Counted from the first letter of the stretch, positions 1 through 8,922 are shown. The stretch is DNA of 64,000 nt from an uncultured Prevotellamassilia sp. (GCA_934255485.1 CAKQOG010000003.1:42634-106633); one strand, 5' to 3'. Program-made: numbers and translations. The notes: a model not told the origin generated them from the letters alone.

Positions 1-16
1 TGTGTGTTACTTTTTG

Positions 17-24
17 TAACTTTG
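17..24 (+). promoter_or_regulatory. Bacteroidetes -7 promoter box for the sirtuin gene
   Basis: TAACTTTG matches the Bacteroidetes -7 consensus TAnnTTTG. It lies 87 bases before the ATG, so the leader would be about 80 nt. The -33 box would fall off the window edge and cannot be checked. Confidence 0.5.
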
Positions 25-110
25 GATTAAAGAGGGGCACAATGTGGCTTAAAACATGCCAAAAGTGTGCCATAACCCATTTTTAGAAAACAAAAGAGGA
101 GGAATATATA

Positions 111-818
111 ATGAAGAAACGCATTGTAGTATTAACGGGTGCTGGCATTAGTGCCGAGAGTGGTTTTTCAACTTTTCGCGATGCAGGCGGATTGTGGGAC
201 AACTATCCAGTTGAGCAAGTCGCCACCCCTGAGGGATGGCATGCCAACCCAAACATGGTGACAGATTTTTACAATCATTTGCGTGAGCAATTAGCTTCGG
301 CAAAGCCCAATGAGGGCCATCGTATATTGGCAGAGTTGGAGGATGATTTCGACGTTACCATAGTGACGCAAAACGTAGACGACCTTCATGAGCGTGCTGG
401 ATCGCACCATATTATCCACCTACATGGCGACTTGCGCAAGGTATGTTCGAGCCGTAACCCTAACGACCCCCGATACATTCGTACGTTGCCTGCCACCCAA
501 CCCGTGGTAGAACATGGGGCATTGGCAGAAGATGGTTCGTTGCTTCGTCCGTGGATTGTGTGGTTTGGCGAGGCTGTGCCCAACCTTGAGCCAGCGGCCG
601 AGGCTACCGAACGTGCCGACATTTTTGTGATTATTGGCACCTCGCTCAATGTTTATCCAGCGGCATCACTCATCCGATACACGCGCCCAGGTGTGCCCGT
701 GTTCTTGATAGACCCTAAACCCGTAAACGTGCCAAGTGGCTACCACATTGAGGTGATACAGCAGGTGGCAAGCAAGGGCGTGGAAATATTGAGGCAGAAG
801 TTGCAGACGATGCGATAA
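111..818 (+). CDS. cobB: NAD-dependent protein deacylase, sirtuin family
   Basis: A 235-aa cytosolic sirtuin that removes acyl groups from lysines while cleaving NAD+. The NAD-binding motifs GAGISAESG (about residues 10-18) and FRDAGGLW (22-29) are intact, as are QNVD (87-90) and the catalytic His in HLHG (H105). Y54 and R58 resemble the Tyr/Arg pair of class III desuccinylases, although the spacing is not exact. Odd point: the segment that normally carries the four-Cys zinc ribbon (about 110-150) has a single Cys (C112), so this is a zinc-less sirtuin. The ATG follows an AGGAGG-like stretch (GAGGAGGAA) 8 bases upstream, which fixes the start. It appears monocistronic. Confidence 0.93.
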   Translation: MKKRIVVLTGAGISAESGFSTFRDAGGLWDNYPVEQVATPEGWHANPNMVTDFYNHLREQLASAKPNEGHRILAELEDDFDVTIVTQNVDDLHERAGSHHIIHLHGDLRKVCSSRNPNDPRYIRTLPATQPVVEHGALAEDGSLLRPWIVWFGEAVPNLEPAAEATERADIFVIIGTSLNVYPAASLIRYTRPGVPVFLIDPKPVNVPSGYHIEVIQQVASKGVEILRQKLQTMR

Positions 819-1047
819 TTGAGCATCCGAATATAAGTAGACATTTATTCTAATAAACAGGCTTTTCATGATGTAAAATATCTACGGTTGCCTTTGTATT
901 TAGAATAAATTTACTTTTGAAAAATCGTTTGTTTTGAACATTTAATCGAGTGCTTTAAAACAAGCGATTTTTGCGTTTGTTTGTTAAACTGTTGATAATG
1001 AAGAGTTTAAGAATTTCAGATAGGTTATTACTTATGTTATCCGATAC

Positions 1048-1130
1048 AAGAATGCATATTCTTGTGTGTTAAGGATGCGTATTCTTATGCTTGAAGGATG
1101 CGTATTCTTATGTGCTAAGCATACGTTTGT
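1048..1130. repeat. 23-bp-period palindromic tandem repeat, locus A
   Basis: Units begin at 1048, 1071, 1094 and 1117, exactly 23 bp apart. Each core is a 16-bp near-palindrome of the form AAGGATGCGTATTCTT (1071-1086 and 1094-1109 are identical; 1048-1063 is AAGAATGCATATTCTT; the unit at 1117 is decayed). The same unit and period recur at 22933 and 63745. Confidence 0.85.
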
Positions 1131-1346
1131 AGCAATCTAATAAAGGTTTTGTTAACAAAAAACGGGCATAAAATAGGTAAGGCAAGAGGGCATGATGGGT
1201 AAAAAAGGGGATTTCTCCTTCTATATGCTTGCAAAAGTTGTACAAAACAAAAAGAATAATATTCTATGACGATAATGTGAAAGTGCTATTGGGTTTGGTA
1301 TTAAAAATAAGGCTCAAGAACAAGGGGGTTATTAGCGTATGGATAT

Positions 1347-1407
1347 AAAAAAAGGGATACCACTGTATCCCAACCTTGTTAACCTTAAATCTAATACTAT
1401 GAAAAAC
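1347..1407 (-). ncRNA. Candidate small RNA with own promoter and terminator
   Basis: On the minus strand a TATCTTTG box (1414-1421) is preceded, after a 19-bp gap, by CTTG, a near-match to the TTTG -33 element. About 60 nt downstream is a perfect intrinsic terminator: GGGATAC, loop AGTG, GTATCCC, then seven T (1371-1347). The transcript would have no ORF. Its middle, GTATTAGATTTAAGGTTA, resembles a motif I recall from other Bacteroidetes intergenic regions, but I cannot name a family. Read on the plus strand, the same bases give only an 18-codon ORF at 1399. Confidence 0.5.
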
Positions 1408-1413
1408 ACGATG

Positions 1414-1421
1414 CAAAGATA
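1414..1421 (-). promoter_or_regulatory. -7 box for the candidate small RNA
   Basis: CAAAGATA on the plus strand reads TATCTTTG on the minus strand, matching TAnnTTTG. A CTTG lies 19 bp upstream. Confidence 0.5.
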
Positions 1422-1563
1422 CGTACTATCTCAAAATATGCAAGGGGTAAGGTAAAGAAAATGTATATAGAAAATATTTTTTAATATTTAATGCACTGTT
1501 TTGCAATCTGTGGTAATCTATTTTGTGTATTTATACTACATGTAAGCATTTGTTTATGCAAAC

Positions 1564-1604
1564 AAAAAATCCTTGCATGCAGATAATTTTCTGTATGCAA
1601 GGAT
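1564..1604 (-). terminator. Intrinsic terminator of mdh
   Basis: The 14-bp arms ATCCTTGCATGCAG (1569-1582) and CTGTATGCAAGGAT (1591-1604) pair with one G-U. An A run at 1564-1569 gives the U tract on the minus strand. It sits about 105 nt past the mdh stop. Confidence 0.75.
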
Positions 1605-1708
1605 GAATTTGAATGCTTATTGTCAAGGAGAGTTGTTGTGGTTTAAGAATAAATATCTATAGACACACACTCACAAACCTTGCAACGTGTTTCAGTTTCT
1701 TCTTGTTA

Positions 1709-2701
1709 TTACAAGTTAGGGTTGAGTTCGCCCCACTTAGCAACCTCAGGAACGATACCGAGCTCAATGATCTCGTTGCGCATCTTGCAAAGGTGCTCGT
1801 ATGACTTGTTGAGGCTTGCAATCTCTTCTTCAGTACCAGTAGGTTCTGTGAAGTGAACGCCAGTCTTGTCGATAGTGGTGGGCATAGCCATCATAACGTT
1901 CTTGAAACCGAGTTTGTCGTGGTTTACGTAGCAACCTGCAGGAAGAGTAAACTTCTCGCCACCCATAGCAGCTTCAATCATCTTAACAGCGTTGTAAGCT
2001 GGGCTTTGGAATGAGCTACGACCGCGGAGCTTAATGATGTTAGAGCCACCCTGAACAGTGTGGTGCTTGATTTCTTCCCAACGTTCTGCCGAAAGACCCA
2101 TCTCAGAGAGAGGCTTGCCGTCAATCTTAACTTGTGATGCAAATACAGCCATTTGTTCACCATGACCACCATAAGTGTGAGCACCAGTTACCTTGTCTTG
2201 TTGAACACCAAACTCAAGTGCAAGGGCTTGTTGCAAACGAGTAGAGTCGAGTGCAGCCAAAGAAGTGAGTTGGTTTGGTTTCAAACCAGAGTGGATAAGT
2301 GCAGTAAGAGCTGTAACGTCAGCGGGGTTGAAGATAACAACTACGTGTTCAACCTCGGGGCAGTACTTCTTGATGTTGTCACCAAATTCAGCAGCAATCT
2401 TGCAGTTGCCTTTGAGCAAATCTTCACGAGTCATGCCCTCTTTACGAGGTGCACCACCAGAAGAGATGATGTACTTGGCACCAGTAAATGCTTCTTCAGG
2501 ATCAACGGTGTAAGTTACGTTTACACCAGGGAAAGCGCATTGTTGGATTTCATCAAATACACCATGAACACCTGGTTCGTAGATATCGTAAAGACAAATG
2601 TTAGGAGTGAGACCGAGCATCAAAGCGCTCTGTACCATGTTAGAACCAATCATGCCGCCGGCACCGACGATCAAGAGTTTGTCATTAGTTAAAAATGCCA
2701 T
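1709..2701 (-). CDS. mdh: Malate dehydrogenase
   Basis: A 330-aa NAD-dependent malate dehydrogenase interconverting malate and oxaloacetate. The N-terminal Rossmann motif GAGGMIGSNM is at about residues 13-22. The substrate-binding loop RKEGMTRED follows, with one Arg on each side as expected for a dicarboxylate substrate, and the catalytic His lies in GAHTYGGHGE. Length fits the family. In Bacteroidales this enzyme supports the reductive fumarate branch to succinate and propionate. The gene stands alone, divergent from secDF, with a TAATTTTG box at 2885-2878 and a terminator at 1604-1564. Confidence 0.95.
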   Translation of the reverse strand: MAFLTNDKLLIVGAGGMIGSNMVQSALMLGLTPNICLYDIYEPGVHGVFDEIQQCAFPGVNVTYTVDPEEAFTGAKYIISSGGAPRKEGMTREDLLKGNCKIAAEFGDNIKKYCPEVEHVVVIFNPADVTALTALIHSGLKPNQLTSLAALDSTRLQQALALEFGVQQDKVTGAHTYGGHGEQMAVFASQVKIDGKPLSEMGLSAERWEEIKHHTVQGGSNIIKLRGRSSFQSPAYNAVKMIEAAMGGEKFTLPAGCYVNHDKLGFKNVMMAMPTTIDKTGVHFTEPTGTEEEIASLNKSYEHLCKMRNEIIELGIVPEVAKWGELNPNL

Positions 2702-2877
2702 AATAATTATACTTATAAAAAAAGTTTGTGTTACTTAATAAATTTCATTCTCACACCTTGTGCTCGCATTGTTGCTTTTGCTTCATGCAACACAAAGGCT
2801 TATGTAATAGGGATGGATAAGGAATAAATGCGATGAGTTTGTAGGGCTCGTCAAACATTTTTTTCTTTATCTAAGCG

Positions 2878-2885
2878 CAAAATTA
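2878..2885 (-). promoter_or_regulatory. -7 box for mdh
   Basis: The minus strand reads TAATTTTG, a TAnnTTTG match about 180 bp before the mdh start. No clear -33 box at the usual distance. Confidence 0.45.
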
Positions 2886-3118
2886 CAAACTTTCATGAAT
2901 TATCAAACAAGTGTGCAATATTATTTTTTTTGAGCATCGCCTTTTTAAGAAAATAGTAACATTTACTATCCGTTTTTCACTCATTTGAATGCTTTTTGTG
3001 CAATGAAAAAATAACTTTATTACTTGCGCTTGCATTCAAAATAGGGGCAATACCATACTATTAATTAAAATAATAAGACAATAAGCCCATAAAACGCTAA
3101 CTTTCAAAAAAAATCGTG

Positions 3119-3126
3119 TATATTTG
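3119..3126 (+). promoter_or_regulatory. -7 box for secDF
   Basis: TATATTTG matches TAnnTTTG and would give a leader of about 130 nt before secDF. The upstream TTTC is too close to be a canonical -33 element. Confidence 0.5.
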
Positions 3127-3264
3127 CACGTTCAAAGGTGTGTACAAACGCCATTGGCATAAATGTGGATGCAAATAGAGGCATCTTCTTAGAGCTATTA
3201 CACCTTAGACAGAACAACAGAAAAACAAATATTAAAAATCAATAAATAATCACACAATCACACA

Positions 3265-6177
3265 ATGCAAAACAAAGGATTTGTTAAAGTAATTGCAGTG
3301 TTACTGTCCTTGATTTGCCTCATGTATCTGAGTTTCTCATACCCTACCCACAAGTATGAGGCACAAGCAGAACAAATGACGGCTCATGGAAAGGATGGCG
3401 CAGCTTACCTTGACTCCATGCGTAACGAGACCGTTTGGCTTGGTAAAACGCTCAAGGATTGCGAGGCATTGCAAATCGGCCTGGGTCTTGACCTTAAGGG
3501 CGGTATGAATGTAGTGCTTGAGGTGAGCGTTCCCGACGTGGTGAAGAACCTCGCTGGCGAAAGTGCTAACGACCCCAAGTTTAAGAAAGCTTATGATGAA
3601 GCCGTGGCTCAAACTCGTAAGGGTAATGTAGACTTCGTAGATGCTTTTGTAAGTGCTTTCGAAAGTCAAAACGGAAAGAACAAGCTTGGTGGTATCTTCG
3701 CCTCAAAGCTGAGTAACCAAAACATCTCTTACAACTCAACCGATGCCGATGTTAAGAAAGCTCTTAACGAAGAGGTAAACGTTGCCGTTGAAAACTCAAA
3801 CAAGGTGGTTCGCTCTCGTATCGACCGCTTCGGCGTGGCTCAGCCTAACATCCAAATTCTACGTGGTAAGGGTCAAATTGGTCAAATCATGGTAGAAATG
3901 CCTGGTATCAAAGAGCCTGAACGTGTGCGTAAATTGCTACAAGGTAGTGCAAACCTCGAATTTTGGGAAACTTACACTTTAGCCGAATTGCAATCATCGC
4001 TCACTTCGCTCGACAAGCGTCTTGCTGGTGGAAATGATACCACTGCTACCGACACAACAAAGGCTGCAACTGCTAAGAAAGATGTTAAGGAACAACATCC
4101 TTTGTTCAGTAAATTGGCTCAAATTCAAGGCATGCAACCCAATGGTTGTGTTGTAGGTTATGCCATTTCGCGCGATACAGCCGAAGTTAATAAGATGATA
4201 CATAGCGCCATTGCAGAGGCAGTTCTTCCTGCCGACTTGCATTTGGCTTGGGGTGTTAAGAATGCCGATGGCATGAAGTCGAACGTGTTTGAACTCTATG
4301 CGCTCCGTGCTATCAATGGCCAACCCTCAATGCAAGGCGACGTGATTGAAGATGCTAAAGACGACTTCGACCAAAATCATCGTCCTATCGTGAGCATGAC
4401 AATGACCCAAAGTGGTGCACGCGATTGGGCTAACTTAACTAAAAAGAACTTGAAAAAGCCTGTAGCTATTGTGCTCGATGGCTTTGTATATAGTGCTCCA
4501 GTTGTACAGAGCGAGATTACGGGTGGTAACTCTCAAATCTCGGGTAACTTTACTACTGATGATACACGCGACTTGGCTAATGTATTGAAGAGTGGTAAGA
4601 TGCCTGCTCCTACTAAGATTGTACAAGAAGAGACAGTTGGTCCGAGCCTTGGTGCTGCATCTATCCAAGCTGGTTTCACAGCTTGTATCGTAGCATTTGT
4701 GCTCTTGATGATCTTTATGTGCTGCTTCTATGGCCTTATACCTGGTATGGTGGCTAACGTAGCATTGATATTGAACTTCTTCTTTACCTTTGGTATTCTC
4801 ACCTCATTCCAAGCTGCACTAACCATGAGCGGTATTGCTGGTATGGTGCTATCGCTCGGTATGGCAGTCGATGCCAACGTGCTTATTTATGAACGAACAA
4901 AGGAAGAATTGAAAGCTGGTAAGGGCATTAAGACAGCCTTGGCCGAGGGTTATGGCAATGCCTTCTCTGCAATCTTCGACTCTAACCTCACATCTATCAT
5001 TACAGCAATCATCCTCTATAACTTCGGTACAGGTCCGATCCGCGGTTTCGCTATGACATTGGGTATAGGTATCGTATGTTCATTCTTTACTGCTGTATGG
5101 GTGTCACGTATCGTGTTCGAACACTATCTCAACAAAGACAAATGGTTGGGCTTGACCTTTACCACTGCAATGTCTAGAAACTTCTTGATAGACAAGCACT
5201 TCAACTTTATGAAGATGGGCAAGCGCTCAATCTACGTGTTTATTGTGGGTGCTGTTATTGCTATTGCTTTCCTCTGCACTCGTGGTTTGTCAAGCGGTAT
5301 CGACTTTACTGGTGGTCGCAACTATGTTATTGAGTTTGAACAAAAGGGTGTAACTCCCGAACAAGTTCAGAAGGTTGTGGCAGAGAAAGTACAAGCGAAA
5401 GATCCTAACGCAATTGTTACAGCTATTGCCATCTCAACAACCAATAACGATGCTGTACGCTTGTCTACTAACTATCGTATTAATGATGATAGCGAAAGCA
5501 TTGACCAAGATGTTGAACGCTTTATCTTTGATGCTTTGCACGATGCGAACCTTATCAAGGCTGATTACAAAACATTTATCGACCGCGATAACCACAAAGG
5601 TGGATCTATTGTATCGGCACAAAAGGTTGGTCCTACAGTAGCTGCCGATATGACTCGTGGTGCTGTTATCGCCGTGGTATTGTCGCTCGTGGCAATCTTC
5701 TTATACATCCTTATACGTTTCCGTAATATAGCCTTCTCTGTAGGTTCGGTTGTGGCATTGGTATTCGATACATTGCTCGTTATCGGTATGTTTAGTATCT
5801 GCTGGGGTTGGATAGGCTTCTCGCTCGAGGTAGACCAAACCTTTATCGGTGCTATCCTTACCGTAATCGGTTACTCTATCAACGATAAGGTGGTGGTATT
5901 TGACCGTATGCGTGAAAACATCAAACTTCACCCAACTCAAAACTACTTCGACCTCTTTAATAACTCGTTGAATAGCACTCTTTCACGTACCGTTATGACA
6001 TCATGCACCACATTGCTCGTGTTGCTCTGCATCTTTATCCTTGGTGGTGATAGCATCCGCTCATTTGCCTTTGCCATGATATTGGGTGTAATCTTCGGTA
6101 CTCTATCTTCTATCTTCCTTGCAGCTCCTATTGCTTACCGCACTATTGGTCGCAAGCTTGCTAAGAAAGAGGCTTAA
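3265..6177 (+). CDS. secDF: Fused protein translocase subunit SecDF
   Basis: A 970-aa inner-membrane fusion of SecD and SecF that uses the proton gradient to complete export through SecYEG. SecD comes first: one N-terminal membrane segment (about 7-26), the periplasmic region, then a membrane block with the signature MAVDANVLIYER near residue 531. SecF starts near residue 640, with its own leading membrane segment and the signature SINDKVVVFDRMREN near 868. Single-chain SecDF of about 1000 aa is normal in Bacteroidetes. The periplasmic insert around 245-275 is rich in Thr, Asp and Lys and low in complexity. The gene is monocistronic, with a strong terminator 45 nt after the stop. Confidence 0.96.
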   Translation: MQNKGFVKVIAVLLSLICLMYLSFSYPTHKYEAQAEQMTAHGKDGAAYLDSMRNETVWLGKTLKDCEALQIGLGLDLKGGMNVVLEVSVPDVVKNLAGESANDPKFKKAYDEAVAQTRKGNVDFVDAFVSAFESQNGKNKLGGIFASKLSNQNISYNSTDADVKKALNEEVNVAVENSNKVVRSRIDRFGVAQPNIQILRGKGQIGQIMVEMPGIKEPERVRKLLQGSANLEFWETYTLAELQSSLTSLDKRLAGGNDTTATDTTKAATAKKDVKEQHPLFSKLAQIQGMQPNGCVVGYAISRDTAEVNKMIHSAIAEAVLPADLHLAWGVKNADGMKSNVFELYALRAINGQPSMQGDVIEDAKDDFDQNHRPIVSMTMTQSGARDWANLTKKNLKKPVAIVLDGFVYSAPVVQSEITGGNSQISGNFTTDDTRDLANVLKSGKMPAPTKIVQEETVGPSLGAASIQAGFTACIVAFVLLMIFMCCFYGLIPGMVANVALILNFFFTFGILTSFQAALTMSGIAGMVLSLGMAVDANVLIYERTKEELKAGKGIKTALAEGYGNAFSAIFDSNLTSIITAIILYNFGTGPIRGFAMTLGIGIVCSFFTAVWVSRIVFEHYLNKDKWLGLTFTTAMSRNFLIDKHFNFMKMGKRSIYVFIVGAVIAIAFLCTRGLSSGIDFTGGRNYVIEFEQKGVTPEQVQKVVAEKVQAKDPNAIVTAIAISTTNNDAVRLSTNYRINDDSESIDQDVERFIFDALHDANLIKADYKTFIDRDNHKGGSIVSAQKVGPTVAADMTRGAVIAVVLSLVAIFLYILIRFRNIAFSVGSVVALVFDTLLVIGMFSICWGWIGFSLEVDQTFIGAILTVIGYSINDKVVVFDRMRENIKLHPTQNYFDLFNNSLNSTLSRTVMTSCTTLLVLLCIFILGGDSIRSFAFAMILGVIFGTLSSIFLAAPIAYRTIGRKLAKKEA

Positions 6178-6220
6178 TGCCCTAATGAGATATAACAATA
6201 CAAATTGTTTGATATAAAAA

Positions 6221-6263
6221 GAAACTCCACAATGCTCATAAAAGGGCATTGTGGAGTTTCTTT
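6221..6263 (+). terminator. secDF terminator
   Basis: Perfect 15-bp stem: GAAACTCCACAATGC (6221-6235) with GCATTGTGGAGTTTC (6246-6260), then a short T run. Confidence 0.8.
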
Positions 6264-6431
6264 ATACGCTCTACATGAATGGTGTTAGAAACGGCTTCTT
6301 CATGCAATTCTACGCATCATTATGGTGATATTTGTTGGCTTGGAAATGCTCCATGCCTCTGACTATATCCTTTATCATTCATGCGCTGTAGAAATGCTTG
6401 TTGGCTTGGAATGTGAGTAAACAATAAAAAG

Positions 6432-6486
6432 GCGAGAGAAACGATGATTGCGTTGGCAACGATGTTTCTCTCGCTCTTTTTATTTG
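6432..6486. terminator. Bidirectional terminator
   Basis: The arms GCGAGAGAAAC (6432-6442) and GTTTCTCTCGC (6464-6474) pair perfectly. T-rich sequence follows on the plus side (6476-6485) and A-rich sequence precedes (6424-6430), so it can end transcripts from both directions, notably the EnvC operon on the minus strand. Confidence 0.7.
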
Positions 6487-6552
6487 TGCTATAACCCTTT
6501 CAGAAAAGGGCATTGAATGGGGCATTTCTATGGATTGAATGCTTGGTATTGG

Positions 6553-8037
6553 TTATCTACCAAGCCATGCTTCAGGGTTGAGTTTAGAGGTTTCTTTACG
6601 AAGTTGGAAGTGAAGTGTGCAATTGCCAGAGGCATCGGTAGCAATGGTTCCGAGCGTTTGTCGTGCTTGTACATGTTGTCCTTGGCGTACAGAAGTAGAT
6701 GACAAGTTGCAATATACCGACATGTATGAACCATGACGCACAATGATATTGTACATACCTCCGTAGGCAAAGATAGCAGTAACCTCGCCTGCATACACAG
6801 CGCGTGCTTGTGCTCCTGCGTGGCCAGTAATGTTGATGCCCTTGCTATCGAGTTGCACACCCTTTAAACCTGCCACATTATAGCTTCCGTAGTGGCGTGT
6901 AATGGCATATCCGCCTGTGATAGGCATGGGCAATCGCCCACGATTGGCTGCAAAACTACCATTGATAGCATTATCTGCATTGGTGGAGTAGGTAAAGGTT
7001 GTTGCGGGTTGTTTTTCAGTCTCAACGGGCTTGATGCGACGAGTTGTAGAGCGTTTTGCATCGTTTTTAGCAACAAGTTTTTCGCTATTCTTGCTCGTTG
7101 TCTTGTTGGCTTTTGCTCTTCTATTGTTCGTGTTATTGCGTTGAGCTATAGCCATTTGTCTTTCGCGTTCTTTCTTTTCGCGCGCAGCTTTCTCACGTGC
7201 AGTCTTTGCACGTGCAGCTTGTTCGCGTTGAGCCTTAAGTTTGGCTTGTCTTGCCAATTCTGCCTTACGACGGCGCTCTGCCTCTGCTTTACGGCGACGT
7301 TCGGCAGCAGCAATTTCTTGTTGAATGAGTTGGTCAATGCGAGCATCAAGAGCTGCGGCTTTTTTACGCTGTTGTGCAATAGAGGCTTGAAGTTCTTGCT
7401 GGCGCTTGTTAAGGTCGTTTACCACTTGTTGTCGCTCTTGTTGCTGGCCTTGCAATTTTTGTTTTTCGGCTTGACCTTCTTTATAAAGTTTGTTCTTTTC
7501 GGTTTTCAACCCTAATAGTTCGTTGCGCTTGGCTTGAACAATGCGCTCCTTCTGTCGTATGATTTCAGCTTGTGCACGTTGGTAGCGGCTGAACTGAGAC
7601 ATATAGCGTAGGCGTCGATACATGTCTCTGAAATTTTTGGCAGAAAGGATGAATTGCCATTTCGACACTTGCATCCTATTGCGGAACATATAGGTTACAG
7701 AGCGCTGATAGCGACGTTTGCACACAGCTATATCAGCCTCGAGCAAGTGCAGTTGTTGTTCTAATCCACTAATGGTTGTGGCCAATTCGGTAAGTTCGGC
7801 ATGTATGCCATTTACGTACTTTTGCTGTCCCTCTATTTGCACGTTTATCACCTGTAGGTTGGCCAATTGTGAGCTAACGTCCTTTTTAGTAGACTTTAGC
7901 ATTTTTTCTTGGTTGGCAATGCTATGTTTCAGAGAGGTTTGTTGCCTTTGCAGCGAGCGTATTTTCTTGTTGGTTTGTGCCGACAAGTCTGTGCAGACGG
8001 CAATCGCAAGCAATAGAGTGAGGAGAAATCTAATCAT
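6553..8037 (-). CDS. EnvC-like murein hydrolase activator (degenerate M23/LytM)
   Basis: A 494-aa exported protein with a signal peptide (about 1-20). A long coiled coil follows (about 25-250), then a basic, Ala/Arg/Lys-rich linker (about 250-340) and a C-terminal LytM domain (about 380-494). In active M23 peptidases zinc is held by His, Asp and an HxH motif. Here the first site reads VQLDSKGINI and the last reads CTLHFQLR, so at least two ligands are missing. This matches the EnvC/NlpD type, which activates amidases rather than cutting peptidoglycan itself. It is the last gene of the dut / TPR / DUF4292 operon, 15 bp after its neighbour. Confidence 0.88.
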   Translation of the reverse strand: MIRFLLTLLLAIAVCTDLSAQTNKKIRSLQRQQTSLKHSIANQEKMLKSTKKDVSSQLANLQVINVQIEGQQKYVNGIHAELTELATTISGLEQQLHLLEADIAVCKRRYQRSVTYMFRNRMQVSKWQFILSAKNFRDMYRRLRYMSQFSRYQRAQAEIIRQKERIVQAKRNELLGLKTEKNKLYKEGQAEKQKLQGQQQERQQVVNDLNKRQQELQASIAQQRKKAAALDARIDQLIQQEIAAAERRRKAEAERRRKAELARQAKLKAQREQAARAKTAREKAAREKKERERQMAIAQRNNTNNRRAKANKTTSKNSEKLVAKNDAKRSTTRRIKPVETEKQPATTFTYSTNADNAINGSFAANRGRLPMPITGGYAITRHYGSYNVAGLKGVQLDSKGINITGHAGAQARAVYAGEVTAIFAYGGMYNIIVRHGSYMSVYCNLSSTSVRQGQHVQARQTLGTIATDASGNCTLHFQLRKETSKLNPEAWLGR

Positions 8038-8052
8038 GCGATGAAAGTGTTT

Positions 8053-8922
8053 TTAGAAGAGTTTTCCTAATACATCTTTTACACTTCTGCGTGTGTATTT
8101 AGATGATACTGTGGTGTTAGCATCAAACGAGCCTTCATTACTTAGGCTCAAAAGTCCGAGCGAAAGAGAAATATCCTTGCCTGTGCCCGTTACGCTCATG
8201 TCCATGCTTGTGGGGAATGGGTGCCCACTAAGTGTGCGGAAATTGGCATATTCAAAAGCAAATTCGCCTTTGTCTGAAGCAGAACTACCATGAACTTGTA
8301 TGCGTTGTATAAGCGAGGAGGCTTTGTCTGTAATAAAGTTGTAAGTGAGTTTAGGAGTATTATTGGGGGTGAGAATAAACTCATCATTCACAGTGTTAAG
8401 GGTGAAACGTTTTAAATCGCTTACACCAACCGAACGTTGTCCTGGTAAAAATAGTTCGTTCCAAAAGAGTGACTGCAATGCATAGAAATCGAGACCAGCT
8501 TGCTTAAGAAAACTTACTTCACCATATGCAGCACGCACATATTGCTTGTTTATACGGTCAATGACAAGCACATTTTGAGGTGTGAATTCGAGCATTCCTA
8601 CCTCCATACCTAAGAAACGGAGTGAGATACGAATAACGTTGTCACGCTTCATTTGTAGCTTACCATTAACGCTTAAATCTTTGCCACCGATGCCCGAAAG
8701 TTTCACTTTAGCATTGGCAGTAATGATGTTTTTGATAGAACGTTGCGCCATCAACTTTTGTGCTATATTTGTAGCTGTAATAGCATTATGTTTGGTTGTT
8801 GAAGCGATAGTGGTGGTTTGAGGCTTTCCGCTAACTGCAGCAGTTTCTTTCTCAATATTCTTTGATGATTTGCATGCCCCAAAAGAGAGAAGTGCAATGC
8901 AAAAGAAGATATACTTTTTCAT
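8053..8922 (-). CDS. DUF4292 family lipoprotein
   Basis: A 289-aa predicted lipoprotein with a short signal ending in the lipobox-like FGAC (Cys17) followed by KSSKN. After a low-complexity Thr/Ala stretch, residues about 55-270 resemble DUF4292, whose predicted fold is like the lipoprotein carriers LolA/LolB. The sequence GGKDLSVNGKLQMKRDNVIRISL is split by beta-strand-like spacing, and MEVGMLEFTP follows. No enzyme motif is visible. It lies between a TPR lipoprotein and the EnvC-like protein, a neighbourhood suggesting a role in outer-membrane or cell-wall assembly (inference). Confidence 0.8.
   Translation of the reverse strand: MKKYIFFCIALLSFGACKSSKNIEKETAAVSGKPQTTTIASTTKHNAITATNIAQKLMAQRSIKNIITANAKVKLSGIGGKDLSVNGKLQMKRDNVIRISLRFLGMEVGMLEFTPQNVLVIDRINKQYVRAAYGEVSFLKQAGLDFYALQSLFWNELFLPGQRSVGVSDLKRFTLNTVNDEFILTPNNTPKLTYNFITDKASSLIQRIQVHGSSASDKGEFAFEYANFRTLSGHPFPTSMDMSVTGTGKDISLSLGLLSLSNEGSFDANTTVSSKYTRRSVKDVLGKLF

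Larger units (their letters stand above)
819..1708. other. 890-bp gene-poor gap between convergent genes
   Basis: No credible protein gene was found between the sirtuin gene and mdh. The gap holds a tandem palindromic repeat (1048-1130), a candidate small RNA on the minus strand (1347-1407) with its own promoter and terminator, and the mdh terminator (1564-1604). The only ORF here is a shadow overlapping the mdh end. Confidence 0.7.
2702..3264. other. Divergent promoter region of mdh and secDF
   Basis: An AT-rich 563-bp gap with no ORF of note. It holds -7 boxes in both directions: CAAAATTA at 2878-2885 (TAATTTTG on the minus strand, for mdh) and TATATTTG at 3119-3126 (plus strand, for secDF). 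Confidence 0.5.
6178..6552. other. Gap between convergent secDF and EnvC-like gene
   Basis: Contains two strong hairpins (6221-6263, 6432-6486) and a 14-bp direct repeat TTGTTGGCTTGGAA at 6332-6345 and 6398-6411. No gene seen. Confidence 0.6.

Noticed and set aside
1399..1455. 18-codon plus-strand ORF beginning MKNTMQRY as a broken SusC-type gene
   Set aside because: It stops at once with no similarity downstream, and the same bases make a better promoter-terminator unit on the other strand.
6892..7515. 207-aa plus-strand ORF
   Set aside because: Antisense to the EnvC-like coiled coil; Cys- and Phe-rich composition results from reading the Arg/Ala/Gln codons backwards.
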